A DNA stretch of 64,000 bases from Vibrio hannami (GCF_029589055.1 NZ_JARQZP010000003.1:124001-188000), one strand, 5' to 3'. Numbered from the stretch's first letter, positions 25,815-36,318 are shown. The notes: a model not told the origin generated them from the sequence alone. Program-made: numbers and translations.

Positions 25815-28406
25815 ATGAGCAAAAAGATGCGTCTGGTCGTTATTGGCAACGGTATGGTAGGGCATCGCTATATCGAGGAACTGGTAGACAAAGCGGATAT
25901 TCAGAATTTGGATGTCACGGTATTCTGCGAAGAACCTCGGGTAGCGTATGACCGAGTCCACCTATCTTCTTACTTTTCTCACCACACGGCGGAAGAACTC
26001 TCGCTCGTTAAAGAAGGTTTTTACGAAAAGCATGGCATTAATGTTTTGATTGGAGAACGTGCAATCAACGTTAATCGTAAAAGCCAGATCATCTACTCTA
26101 GCAGCGGTCGTGAAGTAAAATACGACAAACTAGTGATTGCGACTGGCTCTTTCCCTTGGGTTCCACCGATCAAAGGCAACGAAGGTCCTGATTGTTTTGT
26201 TTACCGTACCATCGAAGATCTTAAAGCGATTGAAGCGACGGCGAAGAAGAGCAAAAGTGGCGTAGTTGTTGGTGGTGGTCTTCTTGGACTAGAAGCCGCA
26301 GGTGCACTTAAAGCTCTCGGTGTGGAAACGCATGTTATCGAATTTGCGCCAGTACTGATGGCAGAGCAGCTTGACCTTCAAGGCGGCCAGCAGCTTCGCA
26401 ACAAAATCGAACGTATGGGTGTTCAGGTTCATACCAGCAAGAATACTCAGGAAATCGTCGCTGAAGGTGAGTCTGCCCGAAACACAATGAAGTTTGCAGA
26501 TGGCACTGACCTTGAAGTTGACTTTATCGTGTTCTCTACCGGTATCCGTCCTCAGGACAAGCTTGCACGTCAGGCTGAGCTGGAGATTGCACCTCGTGGT
26601 GGGGTAGCTATCAACGATTTCTGCCAGACATCTGATGAAAACATCTATGCTATTGGCGAATGTGCTTCGTGGAATGAGACCTTCTTCGGCCTTGTTGCTC
26701 CTGGTTACAAAATGGCTCAGGTAGCGGTTGACCATCTTATTGGCAACGAGAACAGTTTCGAAGGTGCCGATATGAGTGCAAAACTGAAGCTGCTAGGTGT
26801 TAAGGTTGGCAGTATCGGTGACGCAAATGGCCGCACACCAAACTGCAAAAGTTATGTTTACCTGAACGAAGACGAAGAAGTTTATAAGCGTCTTATTGTT
26901 TCTGAAGATGGTAAGAAATTACTGGGTGCAGTACTGGTTGGAGACACATCTGATTACGGTAATCTTCTCCAGCTTAAGCTGAATGATATCGACCTTCCTG
27001 AAAAGCCGGATACCTTGATTCTACCAGCTCATGCAGGTGCTGAAAAACCTGCACTAGGTGCCGACTCTCTGCCTGAAAGCGCTGTGATCTGTTCATGCTT
27101 TGATGTGACCAAGGGAAAGATTGCTCAGGCGGTTGCAGATGGTCACCACACTTTGGCGGATGTTAAAGCGGCTACAAATGCAGGTACTGGCTGTGGTGGT
27201 TGCCTTCCTTTGGTCACCGATGTACTGAATGCAGAGCTTTCAAAATCGGGTATTGAGGTAAACAATCACATTTGTGAACACTTTGAATACTCTCGCCAGG
27301 AGCTATTCCACCTGATTAGAATCGAAGGCATTAAGACATTTGACGCGCTTATAGAGAAATACGGTAAAGGCTACGGCTGCGAAGTATGTAAACCTGCCGT
27401 GGGTTCTATTCTGGCTTCATGCTGGGGTGAACATATCCTGAAACCAAAACTGGTTTCTCTGCATGATACCAACGATAACTTCCTTGGCAATATGCAAAAG
27501 GATGGTACTTACTCGGTTATTCCTCGTATGGCGGGTGGTGAAGTAACACCAAAAGCGCTGGCTGTTCTGGCAAGCGTTGCAGAAGAGTACAACCTGTATA
27601 CCAAAGTTACTGGTGCGCAGCGTATTGGTCTGTTTGGCGCTCAGAAGGATGACCTTCCTGCTATTTGGAGCAAGCTAATTGATGCTGGTTACGAAACAGG
27701 TCAGGCATATGGCAAATCTCTACGCATGGTGAAAACCTGTGTGGGTAGTACCTGGTGTCGCTACGGTGTTCAAGACAGTGTTGGCCTAGGTGTTGAGCTG
27801 GAGAACCGCTACAAAGGTATTCGTGCTCCTCACAAAATGAAGTTTGGTGTATCTGGTTGTACCCGTGAATGTGCGGAAGCGCAGGGCAAAGATCTGGGTA
27901 TCATCGCGACCGATGCAGGCTGGAATATGTATGTTTGTGGTAACGGCGGTATGAAACCACGTCACGCAGACTTACTTGCTTCTGACCTGGACAAAGAAAC
28001 CCTAATCAAATACGTCGACCGCTTTATGATGTTCTACGTTCGTACCGCAGATAAACTTCAGCGTACATCTGTGTGGATGGAGAACCTTGAAGGCGGCATC
28101 GATTATCTGCGCGAGGTGATCATCGACGACAAGCTCGGCATCAATGACCAACTTGAAGCAGACGTTCAGAAGCTGGTGGAAAACTTCAGCTGTGAATGGA
28201 AAGACACCATCAGTGACGAGTCTCAGCTGAAGCGCTTCTCTCACTTTGTTAACTCGAAAGAGCGCGACAACAACGTCATGTTTGTTCAGGCTCGTGAGCA
28301 ACACCGTCCGGCAACATTTGCTGAGAAACACCCTGAAGCGAAAGGGGACATCCTGCATGTTTCTTTAAACGTAGGTTCATCAGCTAAATCGGAGGAAATG
28401 GTATGA
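25815..28406 (+). CDS. nirB: NADH-dependent nitrite reductase, large subunit
   Basis: An 863-residue cytoplasmic assimilatory/detoxifying nitrite reductase subunit that reduces nitrite to ammonia with NADH. Order: FAD/NAD pyridine-nucleotide domains (VVIGNGMVGHRY at the start, VVVGGGLLGLEAAG about 153); a BFD-type [2Fe-2S] region (CSCFDVTKG and TGCGGCLP, about 427-465); a second Cys-rich segment (GYGCEVCKP); the sulfite/nitrite reductase ferredoxin-like half domain; and the siroheme/[4Fe-4S] ligands (TCVGSTWC and SGCTRECAEA, about 638-695). Length is normal. It overlaps nirD by four bases and is driven by an FNR-type promoter. Confidence 0.97.
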   Translation: MSKKMRLVVIGNGMVGHRYIEELVDKADIQNLDVTVFCEEPRVAYDRVHLSSYFSHHTAEELSLVKEGFYEKHGINVLIGERAINVNRKSQIIYSSSGREVKYDKLVIATGSFPWVPPIKGNEGPDCFVYRTIEDLKAIEATAKKSKSGVVVGGGLLGLEAAGALKALGVETHVIEFAPVLMAEQLDLQGGQQLRNKIERMGVQVHTSKNTQEIVAEGESARNTMKFADGTDLEVDFIVFSTGIRPQDKLARQAELEIAPRGGVAINDFCQTSDENIYAIGECASWNETFFGLVAPGYKMAQVAVDHLIGNENSFEGADMSAKLKLLGVKVGSIGDANGRTPNCKSYVYLNEDEEVYKRLIVSEDGKKLLGAVLVGDTSDYGNLLQLKLNDIDLPEKPDTLILPAHAGAEKPALGADSLPESAVICSCFDVTKGKIAQAVADGHHTLADVKAATNAGTGCGGCLPLVTDVLNAELSKSGIEVNNHICEHFEYSRQELFHLIRIEGIKTFDALIEKYGKGYGCEVCKPAVGSILASCWGEHILKPKLVSLHDTNDNFLGNMQKDGTYSVIPRMAGGEVTPKALAVLASVAEEYNLYTKVTGAQRIGLFGAQKDDLPAIWSKLIDAGYETGQAYGKSLRMVKTCVGSTWCRYGVQDSVGLGVELENRYKGIRAPHKMKFGVSGCTRECAEAQGKDLGIIATDAGWNMYVCGNGGMKPRHADLLASDLDKETLIKYVDRFMMFYVRTADKLQRTSVWMENLEGGIDYLREVIIDDKLGINDQLEADVQKLVENFSCEWKDTISDESQLKRFSHFVNSKERDNNVMFVQAREQHRPATFAEKHPEAKGDILHVSLNVGSSAKSEEMV

Positions 28407-28729
28407 GCAACTGGACAAAAATCTGTCAGCTAGATGACATCATTCCGGGTACTGGCGTTTGCGCTTTGGTTGAAGGTGAGCAGGTAGCGGTGTTTCGCCC
28501 AAGAGCGACTGAAGAAGTATTTGCCATCAGCAATATGGATCCGTTCTTTCAGGCTAACGTGTTGTCACGTGGTCTGACGGTAGAACATAAGGGCGAGCTT
28601 TGGGTAGCTAGCCCGCTGAAAAAACAGCGCTTTAATTTAAAGACTGGCGTTTGTATGGAAGACGAACAGTTTAACATCAAGGCGTTTCAGGTTCGCACCA
28701 TCGACGGGCAGGTAGAAGTTTCTGCTTAA
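28403..28729 (+). CDS. nirD: NADH-dependent nitrite reductase, small subunit
   Basis: A 108-residue Rieske-like fold protein, partner of NirB. It begins within the nirB stop (ATGA overlap). Conserved family segments are IIPGTGVCALVEGEQVAVFRP, AISNMDPF and WVASPLKKQRF. As is usual for NirD, the two Cys-His pairs of true Rieske proteins are missing, so it does not bind an iron-sulfur cluster by that motif. Confidence 0.95.
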   Translation: MSNWTKICQLDDIIPGTGVCALVEGEQVAVFRPRATEEVFAISNMDPFFQANVLSRGLTVEHKGELWVASPLKKQRFNLKTGVCMEDEQFNIKAFQVRTIDGQVEVSA

Positions 28730-28842
28730 TCGATAAGTATTAATAGCAAAGGGCTTTCGGTGAGCCTGTTTCGGTATCAATCGAGAGCCTTTGACTATTC
28801 ATTCTTAACTTTTAAATTTTAACTTTTGAATAGGGACATAAG

Positions 28843-29697
28843 ATGTCAGATCTAAAACCTGCAGAATTTGTACAAACCATGATAGATGTTGGCGAAGCGA
28901 AAGTGAAAACCAGCACTCGTGATCTCTTATTACGTGGCACCATGGCGGGTGTTATATTGTCGTTAGCTGTGGTAGTTGCTATCACGACAATCGTTCAAAC
29001 CGGCATGGGTGTTGTTGGCGCATTGGTATTCCCAGTAGGCTTTTGTATTCTTAGCCTGATGGGTTATGATCTGGTAACAGGCGTATTTGGCCTCGCTCCT
29101 CTGGCAAAATTTGAAAATCGTCCGGGCATCACCTGGGGCCGAATTCTTCGTTGCTGGGGCCTTGTTGGTCTGGGTAACCTGATTGGTTCACTTATTGTGG
29201 CATTTCTGATTGCGCTATCTCTAACGAAAAACTTCACTATCGACCCCAATGCGGTAGCTCAGAAGATTATCGCGGTTGCAACTGCCCGTACTGTTGGTTT
29301 TGAAACTCTTGGAACCGATGGTTGGATTACTTGTTTTGTACGTGGCATTTTCTGTAACCTGATGGTGTGCCTGGGCGTTATCGGTAATATGACCGCACGT
29401 ACAGTTGCAGGCAAGATTGCGGCGATGTGGCTACCTATCTTTATCTTCTTCGCACTTGTATTTGAGCACACTGTTGTGAACATGTTCCTGTTCCCACTAG
29501 GTATGATGCTAGGTGCTGACTTCGGTATTGCAACGTGGCTGAACTTCAACCTTATCCCAACTATTTTGGGTAACATTGTAGGTGGTCTTGTTTGTACCTG
29601 TATCCCTCTATACCTGACTCACGCTAAAACAGCGCCTGCTATTGACGCTGAGCAAACAGAAAAAGTAAATGCGGAACCTGCATTTGGTACTAACTAA
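28843..29697 (+). CDS. nirC: Nitrite transporter of the FNT family
   Basis: A 284-residue formate/nitrite-transporter channel with six predicted membrane helices. Family features include the long N-terminal helix, the re-entrant loop segments and NLMVCLGV with a following FEHTVVNMFLFPLG stretch, which carries the conserved pore His. Located after nirBD by 113 bases and before cobA, it would import nitrite for NirBD or export excess. A strong terminator follows it. Confidence 0.93.
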   Translation: MSDLKPAEFVQTMIDVGEAKVKTSTRDLLLRGTMAGVILSLAVVVAITTIVQTGMGVVGALVFPVGFCILSLMGYDLVTGVFGLAPLAKFENRPGITWGRILRCWGLVGLGNLIGSLIVAFLIALSLTKNFTIDPNAVAQKIIAVATARTVGFETLGTDGWITCFVRGIFCNLMVCLGVIGNMTARTVAGKIAAMWLPIFIFFALVFEHTVVNMFLFPLGMMLGADFGIATWLNFNLIPTILGNIVGGLVCTCIPLYLTHAKTAPAIDAEQTEKVNAEPAFGTN

Positions 29698-29723
29698 GTA
29701 ATTCAGCATATCATCTATTATTA

Positions 29724-29761
29724 AAGGGAGCTTAACCTCAGCGAGGCAAAGCTCCTTTTTT
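29724..29761 (+). terminator. Rho-independent terminator after nirC
   Basis: AAGGGAGCTT pairs with AAGCTCCTTT around an inner CCTC/GAGG stem and runs into six T residues. It lies between nirC and cobA, so cobA may depend on read-through or its own promoter. Confidence 0.85.
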
Positions 29762-29790
29762 GTTCTTTTTATCTATCGGGTTTATACCTT

Positions 29791-30555
29791 ATGACAGTTA
29801 ATACATTTTCGAATCAATCTGGTGGCTTTGTTTCTCTTGTCGGTGCTGGACCCGGAGATCCAGATTTGCTTACAGTTAAAGGTCACCGGGTCATTCAACA
29901 AGCAGAAGTTGTGGTCTACGACCGGCTGGTTTCCCCTGAGATAATTGCACTCGCCAGTGATGACGCGGAGATGATCTATGTTGGGAAAAAGCTCGATTTT
30001 CACAGCGTTCCTCAGGAACAGATAAATCAGATTCTGGTAGATAAGGCTCAGGAAGGAAAAAAAGTCGTTCGTTTGAAGGGGGGCGATCCCTTTATCTTTG
30101 GTCGTGGCGGTGAAGAAATAGAAGCTCTGGCTGAAAACGGTGTCGCCTACGAAATCGTACCGGGCATTACGGCCGCTGCTGGAGCGACTGCCTACGCTGG
30201 TATTCCTTTAACGCACAGAGAACATGCCCAGGGAGTACAGTTTGTGACCGGGCATATCCAGAAAGATGGTCAGGAAATCGACTGGAATGCACTGGCGAAT
30301 TCTAATCAAACCTTGGTGTTTTATATGGGGCTCAAGCAAAGCGCTTATATTGCATCAAAGTTGATAGAGAACGGGTTAAACCCCGAATTAGCTTGTGCAG
30401 TGATTGAGAAGGGGACGACCCGATCTCAGAGAGTGTTGAGCTGCGATTTAAGCTCGCTTCAAGAAACCGCTGCCGGGGCAGAAAGCCCTGCTTTGATTGT
30501 GATCGGTTCGGTGACATCTTTTCACCAAAAACTTAGTTGGTTTAAGCCGGAATAA
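29791..30555 (+). CDS. cobA: Uroporphyrinogen-III C-methyltransferase (SUMT)
   Basis: A 254-residue SAM-dependent methyltransferase making precorrin-2 from uroporphyrinogen III, the first step to siroheme. Signatures: [14 protein letters not shown] (about 17-30), [16 protein letters not shown] (about 90-105) and [20 protein letters not shown]. It is the stand-alone form, lacking the CysG dehydrogenase/ferrochelatase half. Its place after nirBDC points to supply of siroheme for NirB. The remaining siroheme steps must be encoded elsewhere. It could also feed cobalamin synthesis. Confidence 0.93.
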   Translation: MTVNTFSNQSGGFVSLVGAGPGDPDLLTVKGHRVIQQAEVVVYDRLVSPEIIALASDDAEMIYVGKKLDFHSVPQEQINQILVDKAQEGKKVVRLKGGDPFIFGRGGEEIEALAENGVAYEIVPGITAAAGATAYAGIPLTHREHAQGVQFVTGHIQKDGQEIDWNALANSNQTLVFYMGLKQSAYIASKLIENGLNPELACAVIEKGTTRSQRVLSCDLSSLQETAAGAESPALIVIGSVTSFHQKLSWFKPE

Positions 30556-30591
30556 CATTTTTTGAATAACAATCAGTTGCCAGACAAATAA

Positions 30592-30620
30592 AAAGCCACA
30601 TCACTAAATGATGTGGCTTT
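30592..30620. terminator. Bidirectional terminator between cobA and SDR genes
   Basis: A 12-base perfect stem (AAAGCCACATCA/TGATGTGGCTTT) with a five-base loop and A/T runs on both sides lies between the converging cobA and SDR genes. Confidence 0.85.
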
Positions 30621-30647
30621 CTAAACTGAAATCTAGCTTTTTGGGAA

Positions 30648-31403
30648 TTAAATACCCAGAGCCTGACCACCACCGATCTGAATGGTTTCAGCGGTCATGA
30701 AAGAAGCATCAGTGCTAACTAAGAAAGCAATAACTGAAGCAACTTCTTCTGGCTGACCAAGACGGCCAAGCATGATGCTGTTTGCCCATGAAGCAAATAC
30801 TTCTGGCTTCGTTTCTTTGATCTGCTTGTGGAAAGGTGTATCGATTGTACCTGGAGATACACAGTTTACACGGATGCCAGCCGGTGCTAGTTCTTTAGCA
30901 AGCGCACGAGTTAGTGTGTGTACCGCAGCTTTAGAAGTACCGTAAATACCAGCACCAGGGCCGCCAGCGTTCCACGCTGCATTTGAAGTGAAGTTGATGA
31001 TTGACGCGTTGTCAGACTTCTTCAAAAACGGGATAGCAGCACGAGATACGAAGAATGCGCTGTCTAGGTTCAGAGCCATTACTTTACGGAAGAAATCTGT
31101 TGTCATCTCTTCGATAGGGCTACGACCACCAAGGCCACCAGCGTTGTTTACAACAACGTCGATTTTGCCGAATTTGTTGCCGATTGCCTGTACATTTTCT
31201 GTTACTGCGTGCTCATCAGTAACGTCGAAACCGTAGTATTCTGCTTCGATACCAGCTTCATTTAGTTCTGCAACTCGTGCAGCACCGTTTTCATCTTCAA
31301 TACCGTTAAGGATAACTGTGTAACCATCTTTACCAAGGCGTTTCGCTACCTGGAAACCGATACCGCCAGTGGCGCCTGTAATCAGTGCAATTTTATTAGA
31401 CAT
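30648..31403 (-). CDS. Short-chain dehydrogenase/reductase
   Basis: A 251-residue classical SDR of the FabG/3-hydroxyacyl reductase-like group. Cofactor motif TGATGGIG (about 9-16), NNAGG (about 89), catalytic Ser in IINFTSNAA (about 140), Tyr and Lys in YGTSKAA (about 153-157), and PGTIDTPFH. The usual NAD(P)H-dependent ketone/alcohol interconversion; substrate unknown. A LysR gene lies immediately upstream on the same strand and a 16-base perfect palindrome (31459-31474) sits in the promoter region, suggesting specific control. Confidence 0.9.
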   Translation of the reverse strand: MSNKIALITGATGGIGFQVAKRLGKDGYTVILNGIEDENGAARVAELNEAGIEAEYYGFDVTDEHAVTENVQAIGNKFGKIDVVVNNAGGLGGRSPIEEMTTDFFRKVMALNLDSAFFVSRAAIPFLKKSDNASIINFTSNAAWNAGGPGAGIYGTSKAAVHTLTRALAKELAPAGIRVNCVSPGTIDTPFHKQIKETKPEVFASWANSIMLGRLGQPEEVASVIAFLVSTDASFMTAETIQIGGGQALGI

Positions 31404-31458
31404 AATCGTACTCTTGCCGTTGAGTGAACTTAATTAATTGGTTTTAGATTATCATAAA

Positions 31459-31474
31459 ATTGCATTAATGCAAT
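31459..31474. promoter_or_regulatory. 16-base perfect palindrome before the SDR gene
   Basis: ATTGCATTAATGCAAT reads identically on both strands and is located 56 bases upstream of the SDR start codon, between it and the LysR gene. Probable regulator binding site, most simply for that LysR protein. Confidence 0.5.
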
Positions 31475-31547
31475 ATAATAATACAAATAAACCCTAAGGA
31501 GTCGTGTTGATGAGATATACGTTCAGAAAATCGGTCTAAATGAGTAT

Positions 31548-32423
31548 TTAAGACCCTACGTTTGCCAGCACAAAGTCTCTGAATGCCTGATTAGCACTAG
31601 ACAAGAAACGATCTTTTTTCCAGGCAAGGCTCAACTCGATATAGAAGGGTTTGCTAAACCGCCTTGTTACTATGCTGTCATCGTCCTGAATGGCGACTTT
31701 CCACATGGGTGAGATTCCGTATCCCTGCCGTATGATGCTTTTGATAAGTGGGAGCAGGTTGCTAGAGAAGGCGATTTTGGGCGAGAGTTTTTCTTCGCGG
31801 CTAATTCGGTTTATAAGCGAGTGATGGTAATAACCTTTGCGAAACAGCACCAGTTCATGCGCCAGAAAATCTTTGTATTCTATCCGCTCTTTTTGGGCTA
31901 GTGGGTGGTCTGCAGCCATACAAACCACCATCTCTTCTTTAACTAATGTGCCGCTATCCAACTCTGGAGTGAGGTACTGGTCGGCGATAACGCCTAGCTC
32001 AATCTCGTCGTTTAACAGCATTTGCTGGATATTATGAGTACCATCGTCAATCACATTCAGCTGTAATCCAGGGTATTGGTGTTTAAACGCCATAAGAATG
32101 GGGGGAAAATAGTACGAGCCGATCATGCTGGGAACGCCTATCTCGACAACACCAGTATCAAGACCGCTTAGGTTTTTCATGGAGAGCTGAGCATCGGCGG
32201 TTTGCTTCAGAATTTGGCGGGCATGAACTAGAAACTCTTCTCCGGCAATAGTAAGGCTAACCCCTCTCTCCTGTCGATAAAACAGCGCGGTTTCTAGCTC
32301 TGTCTCCAGCTTTTTTATCGCAGAACTAATTGCAGGTTGTGCCAGGTTAAGCTTGCGAGAAGCTGCGGATATAGATCCCTGTTCTGCAACGGAAAGAAAG
32401 TACTTAAGTTGTCTGAGTTCCAA
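31548..32423 (-). CDS. LysR-family regulator beside SDR and MFS genes
   Basis: A 291-residue LysR regulator with helix-turn-helix LRQLKYFLSVAEQGSISAASRKLN (about 2-25), in the CynR/NAC-like group that starts MELRQLKYF. It lies upstream of the SDR gene on the same strand and is divergent from an MFS transporter gene (168 bases between starts). The three may form one regulon: uptake or efflux of a compound and its reduction. The effector is unknown. Confidence 0.88.
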   Translation of the reverse strand: MELRQLKYFLSVAEQGSISAASRKLNLAQPAISSAIKKLETELETALFYRQERGVSLTIAGEEFLVHARQILKQTADAQLSMKNLSGLDTGVVEIGVPSMIGSYYFPPILMAFKHQYPGLQLNVIDDGTHNIQQMLLNDEIELGVIADQYLTPELDSGTLVKEEMVVCMAADHPLAQKERIEYKDFLAHELVLFRKGYYHHSLINRISREEKLSPKIAFSSNLLPLIKSIIRQGYGISPMWKVAIQDDDSIVTRRFSKPFYIELSLAWKKDRFLSSANQAFRDFVLANVGS

Positions 32424-32590
32424 AGAATAGCTCCTCTTATCTTCAGGATTCGGTTTAAGTTAAAGGGTATAAAAAAAATATATGACATAGATAAATATAT
32501 TATATTTTATTTATTGGCAATGAATTTTTATGCTACGCGTTATACATCCGATTAATCATGCCACCGCTCGTAGTATAGAAGTCATAAAAA

Positions 32591-33793
32591 GTGAAAAAAG
32601 TAACTCGTTATCAAAGATATATTCTCTGTGTTTGCCTCTGTTCAGTTATCACGTTTGCCAATATTTATTGGTTGCAGCCTTTGCTGCCTCTACTTAAAGA
32701 AAGCTTTAATATAACCAGCATTGAAGCCAACTTGGCGATGTCTGCTCCGCTACTGGGTATGGGGCTGGGGTTAATTGTTTGTGCAACTATTTCGGACTCA
32801 CTTGGTAGATGTTCTGTACTGCTGGTCGGCATAGGGCTTGGTCTTTGTGTATCGTTGTTGCTTCCTTTGGCTGAAAGCTACACCACCTTTTTGATCTTAC
32901 GCTTTTTTCAAGGTGGGTTTCTTGCTGTGTGTCCTGCTGTTGCGGTTCCTCTATTAGCCGATGAACTAAGAAAAAGCTGGCTACCAACCGCGGTAGGTTT
33001 TTACATCGCATCAAACACCCTCGGTGGACTATGTAGTCGACTAATTGGTGGTTTTGGTGCAGAAATGTTTGGTGGTTGGGCATCAGGGGGATACCTGGTC
33101 GCTGCAATTAGCACGGTGATGTTCTTTGCTATTTATGCACTATTACCCAAGCAAAAGCATTTTACTCCTGCAAAATTCAGTTTGAATAACAGCGTGAGAA
33201 CGTATGCCCGCCATATGGGCAAGTTAAGGTTGGTACTAATTTATTTGACTATAGGTATTGGCTTTGGTTGCTTTGTAAATATTACTAATTATTTGATGTT
33301 GGTACTGGAACAAGCCCCTTATAGCATGCCAAGCGATCTTAGAAGCATGATGTTTTTAACGCTCTTAGGAGGAACAACTAGCTCATCATTAGCGGGTAAA
33401 TTTTCCCAAAAACACAGTCAGGTCGCTGGAATTGGGTTGGGAATTGTTATCATGACTTTTTCCGTGCTACTCCTGCATCTCAATGAGCTTTTCTTCATGA
33501 TCGTAGGAATGATTTTGCTTGCTGTCGGCTTTTTCTTTTGCCACGCTAACGCGAGTACGCTTATTGGTAAATCTGTGAAAAAAGCCCGAGGGAGTGCACA
33601 GGCGCTGTACAGTCTGTTTTATTACTCGGGTGCAAGTTTGGGAGTCTTGTACTATGAGCCAGCATTTATGCTTTCTGGCTGGCAAGGTGTATTAGTGGCG
33701 AGTGGCATTGCACTAAGTTGTGCAGCGATATTACTTTCTATGTACCAGATATTGCTGATGAAGAAAAAGCATTCATCTCAGCAATTTATCTAG
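32591..33793 (+). CDS. Major facilitator superfamily transporter (YnfM-like)
   Basis: A 400-residue inner-membrane MFS transporter with about 12 predicted helices. The cytoplasmic loop between helices 2 and 3 has SDSLGRCSV, the MFS motif-A position (D-x-x-GRR type). It starts with GTG at 32591; no strong ribosome site is seen. Similar in design to YnfM-type proton-driven exporters. Divergent from the LysR regulator; it probably moves the inducing compound. Substrate and direction cannot be told. Confidence 0.82.
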   Translation: MKKVTRYQRYILCVCLCSVITFANIYWLQPLLPLLKESFNITSIEANLAMSAPLLGMGLGLIVCATISDSLGRCSVLLVGIGLGLCVSLLLPLAESYTTFLILRFFQGGFLAVCPAVAVPLLADELRKSWLPTAVGFYIASNTLGGLCSRLIGGFGAEMFGGWASGGYLVAAISTVMFFAIYALLPKQKHFTPAKFSLNNSVRTYARHMGKLRLVLIYLTIGIGFGCFVNITNYLMLVLEQAPYSMPSDLRSMMFLTLLGGTTSSSLAGKFSQKHSQVAGIGLGIVIMTFSVLLLHLNELFFMIVGMILLAVGFFFCHANASTLIGKSVKKARGSAQALYSLFYYSGASLGVLYYEPAFMLSGWQGVLVASGIALSCAAILLSMYQILLMKKKHSSQQFI

Positions 33794-33981
33794 CTGTGTT
33801 GACTGTTTTTAATAGTAAATTAGTTTCTTATTTTTTAAAAGGTAAGGTTTTAGTGCATTAAAATTAATAAAATAGCTCATAAAGATCATATTTTTAGCTG
33901 CAATTTAGTGACACTCTTCATAATAAATATAGTTATTTATAGCTAAAATGATGCGTCAATCTCCAAGGAAGTGTAATAAAA

Positions 33982-35721
33982 ATGAAAAAGGTGTCATTCA
34001 AAGCTAAGATGTATGGTCTGGTTATTTCTATAATAACAGTGACCGTATTAACTTCATTCCTTAGCGCAAATTACTTTATCAACAACTATATTTCGTCTAG
34101 CGATACTAAAACCATCACTAACAAAGTAGGGATGGTAAAAGAGTTGCTGGAAAGTACGGTTACCAGTGGCGTGCAGTTAGCTGAAGCATCTAATTTCAGT
34201 TTGAACGAAATGAAGCAAACCATCGAAAAAACAGGGTTTGCTGACATTGTAAAAGTTACCTACGGTACGGTTGTGACCAGGGATGGCATTCTTGACCCAG
34301 GATCGGATGCTCAGGCTTATTTAGATATTATCGGTTCATATCCTGGACAAACTTATGTCAGTGACGTCTACATAGAAAACGATAAACCAATGGTTTATAT
34401 CTCTGTTTCGGAAGACGATAAAGCGGGTAATATTTTTTACGCCGATCTCAGCTCTGTCGTTCAGTTGTTGGCAGAGTCTTCTGGAGAGGGCAGTTACTTT
34501 GAGCTACTAGATGAAAAGAAAACGGTCGTATTCAGTAATAAAATCGATGGCGACTTAATGCCGATTTCTGAAGCAATCAGCTTTGGTGGAAAGGAGTGGC
34601 TACTTACTGGTTATGTGGACAATGGTTATATTCAATCAAATACAGATAGCTTGAACGGTTCCATTACAATCGCATTGCTAATAGCCGCCGCAGTTATAAT
34701 TCCCATTAGTATTGTTTTAATTAATTTGGCTTTCAGACCAATCGTGACGTTACGAGAACTTATTACTGACTTGGCCAGTGGTAGTGGTGATTTAACTCGT
34801 AGACTGAAAGTTGAAACAAAAGACGACCTTGGACAGATAGCATTGAGCATCAACCGCTTTATTGAAAACCTCCAGATGATGATGAAGGATGTATCTGGCT
34901 CAAGTCAGAGTATCAGTTCGGAAATCGTTCAACTAGAAGCGCAGACCGGCTCGAACCAGGATTTGCTGACTGCTCACCGTTCTGAAATGGAAATGGCTGC
35001 AACCTCAGTAACCGAAATGAGTGCAACGGCTGAATCGGTTGCTGAAAGCGCATCAGAAGCTGCTAAATATACTCAGAGCACAAGCGAGCAGGCGAATATA
35101 TCTAAACAAGCGGTTCAGGGGGCTATGTCTAGTGTTAATGAGTTGATGGACGAAGTTGATAATATGGCTTCTTCGGTTATCGCCCGAAAAGCAGATGTTG
35201 ATGAAATCAGCAGCGTTTTGGAAGTGATTGGAGCGATTGCAGAGCAAACCAACTTACTGGCATTAAACGCAGCGATAGAAGCTGCGAGGGCGGGTGAACA
35301 AGGTCGAGGTTTTGCAGTGGTGGCTGATGAAGTGCGCGCATTGGCATCTCGTACTCACACAAGTACTGCTGAAATATCCTCAATGCTGGACAAGTTGAAG
35401 TCTGGCAATGACGAGTTGGTTTCCCGCATGGACACTACTAAAAATAGTTGTCAGCAGACAGTTGAAATTACTTCGCAGGTCATGGATTCTCTTGATACTG
35501 TTAACACTGCTGTACTAGAAATCAATGATCTGACTGCTCAGATAGCTACTTCCGCCGAAGAGCAAAGCTCGGTTGCTGAAGAGATTAACCGCAACATGAA
35601 TGCGATACAGGGAATGATAGAAACGCTTAACAGCAATGGTAGAGCGAGTGTAGAAAGTACGCTTCAGCTGACAGACACAAATCAGCAACTGGTTAATATT
35701 GTTGGGAAGTTTAAGATTTAA
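33982..35721 (+). CDS. Methyl-accepting chemotaxis protein (Cache-type sensor)
   Basis: A 579-residue chemoreceptor: transmembrane helix 1 (about 8-32), a periplasmic Cache-like sensor (about 35-215), transmembrane helix 2 (about 228-252), HAMP (about 253-305) and a signalling domain with [20 protein letters not shown] near residue 425. The RxWY amino-acid motif seen in the receptor at 7745 is absent here, so its ligand differs. No C-terminal CheR pentapeptide. It stands alone between an MFS gene and a terminator; no sigma-28 promoter was obvious. Confidence 0.88.
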   Translation: MKKVSFKAKMYGLVISIITVTVLTSFLSANYFINNYISSSDTKTITNKVGMVKELLESTVTSGVQLAEASNFSLNEMKQTIEKTGFADIVKVTYGTVVTRDGILDPGSDAQAYLDIIGSYPGQTYVSDVYIENDKPMVYISVSEDDKAGNIFYADLSSVVQLLAESSGEGSYFELLDEKKTVVFSNKIDGDLMPISEAISFGGKEWLLTGYVDNGYIQSNTDSLNGSITIALLIAAAVIIPISIVLINLAFRPIVTLRELITDLASGSGDLTRRLKVETKDDLGQIALSINRFIENLQMMMKDVSGSSQSISSEIVQLEAQTGSNQDLLTAHRSEMEMAATSVTEMSATAESVAESASEAAKYTQSTSEQANISKQAVQGAMSSVNELMDEVDNMASSVIARKADVDEISSVLEVIGAIAEQTNLLALNAAIEAARAGEQGRGFAVVADEVRALASRTHTSTAEISSMLDKLKSGNDELVSRMDTTKNSCQQTVEITSQVMDSLDTVNTAVLEINDLTAQIATSAEEQSSVAEEINRNMNAIQGMIETLNSNGRASVESTLQLTDTNQQLVNIVGKFKI

Positions 35722-35730
35722 GTCAGTTTA

Positions 35731-35765
35731 GGGCCAGTTAGTTGATAACTGGCCCTTGGCTTTTT
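35731..35765 (+). terminator. Rho-independent terminator after the second chemoreceptor
   Basis: GGGCCAGTTA/TAACTGGCCC, a ten-base perfect stem with a five-base loop, followed after five bases by a run of five T residues. Confidence 0.8.
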
Positions 35766-35859
35766 GTCTCTTTTAACTTAGTAGTGCGGCATCACTGACA
35801 AAGTGTCGCAGGACAGCTCGACAGTTAACCGCCCCATTGCTTTTCTTACCGAGTAATTT

Positions 35860-36261
35860 TCAGTCCATTCGGGTAATAAAGGTTTGATCGTCATCGACAA
35901 AAGCCACAAAGCCGCCATGATAGATAAACACCCGACCACGCCCCGCAACTAAACAGGCAAGTTGTGGGTGCAAATCTTCTTCGTTATTCCGGCTTTGAAA
36001 TGTGCCGGTATCGGTAATTACGCCGCTGAATGTGGGCAAAAAACCATAAGCTCGCTTGGCTTGATCAATCAGGCTCAATTCGCTGGTAGTAGAGAAGTAA
36101 GATGGGATCGTACCAGCTTCTTCGACAAATAGAGTTTTCAGTTCTTCAAAAGCGGTAATCACCAGCCAGTCGATGCCGTTAACATGATGGATAAACATGG
36201 AGTTTCTCGATAATTCTGATGTGGAGACTTTATCACTATCAGGGGAGAACATAGTAGACAT
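35860..36261 (-). CDS. Hypothetical protein
   Basis: A 133-codon frame; an internal ATG (MFIHHVNG) would give about 112 residues and may be the real start, since neither start has a good ribosome site. No signal peptide or membrane segment. The sequence mixes beta-strand-like stretches (VFIYHGGFVAFVDD at the C-terminus). I do not recognise a family. It borders a stretch of gene remnants, so it may itself be partial. Confidence 0.45.
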   Translation of the reverse strand: MSTMFSPDSDKVSTSELSRNSMFIHHVNGIDWLVITAFEELKTLFVEEAGTIPSYFSTTSELSLIDQAKRAYGFLPTFSGVITDTGTFQSRNNEEDLHPQLACLVAGRGRVFIYHGGFVAFVDDDQTFITRMD

Positions 36262-36318
36262 TTAGTTGATAAAGGTGGTACATCAGGGCTGTTTCTAGGC
36301 ATTCACTAGACAAAATCA

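Noticed and set aside
26289..26735. 148-codon minus-strand open frame
   Set aside because: Antisense to nirB with no ribosome site or recognisable motif.
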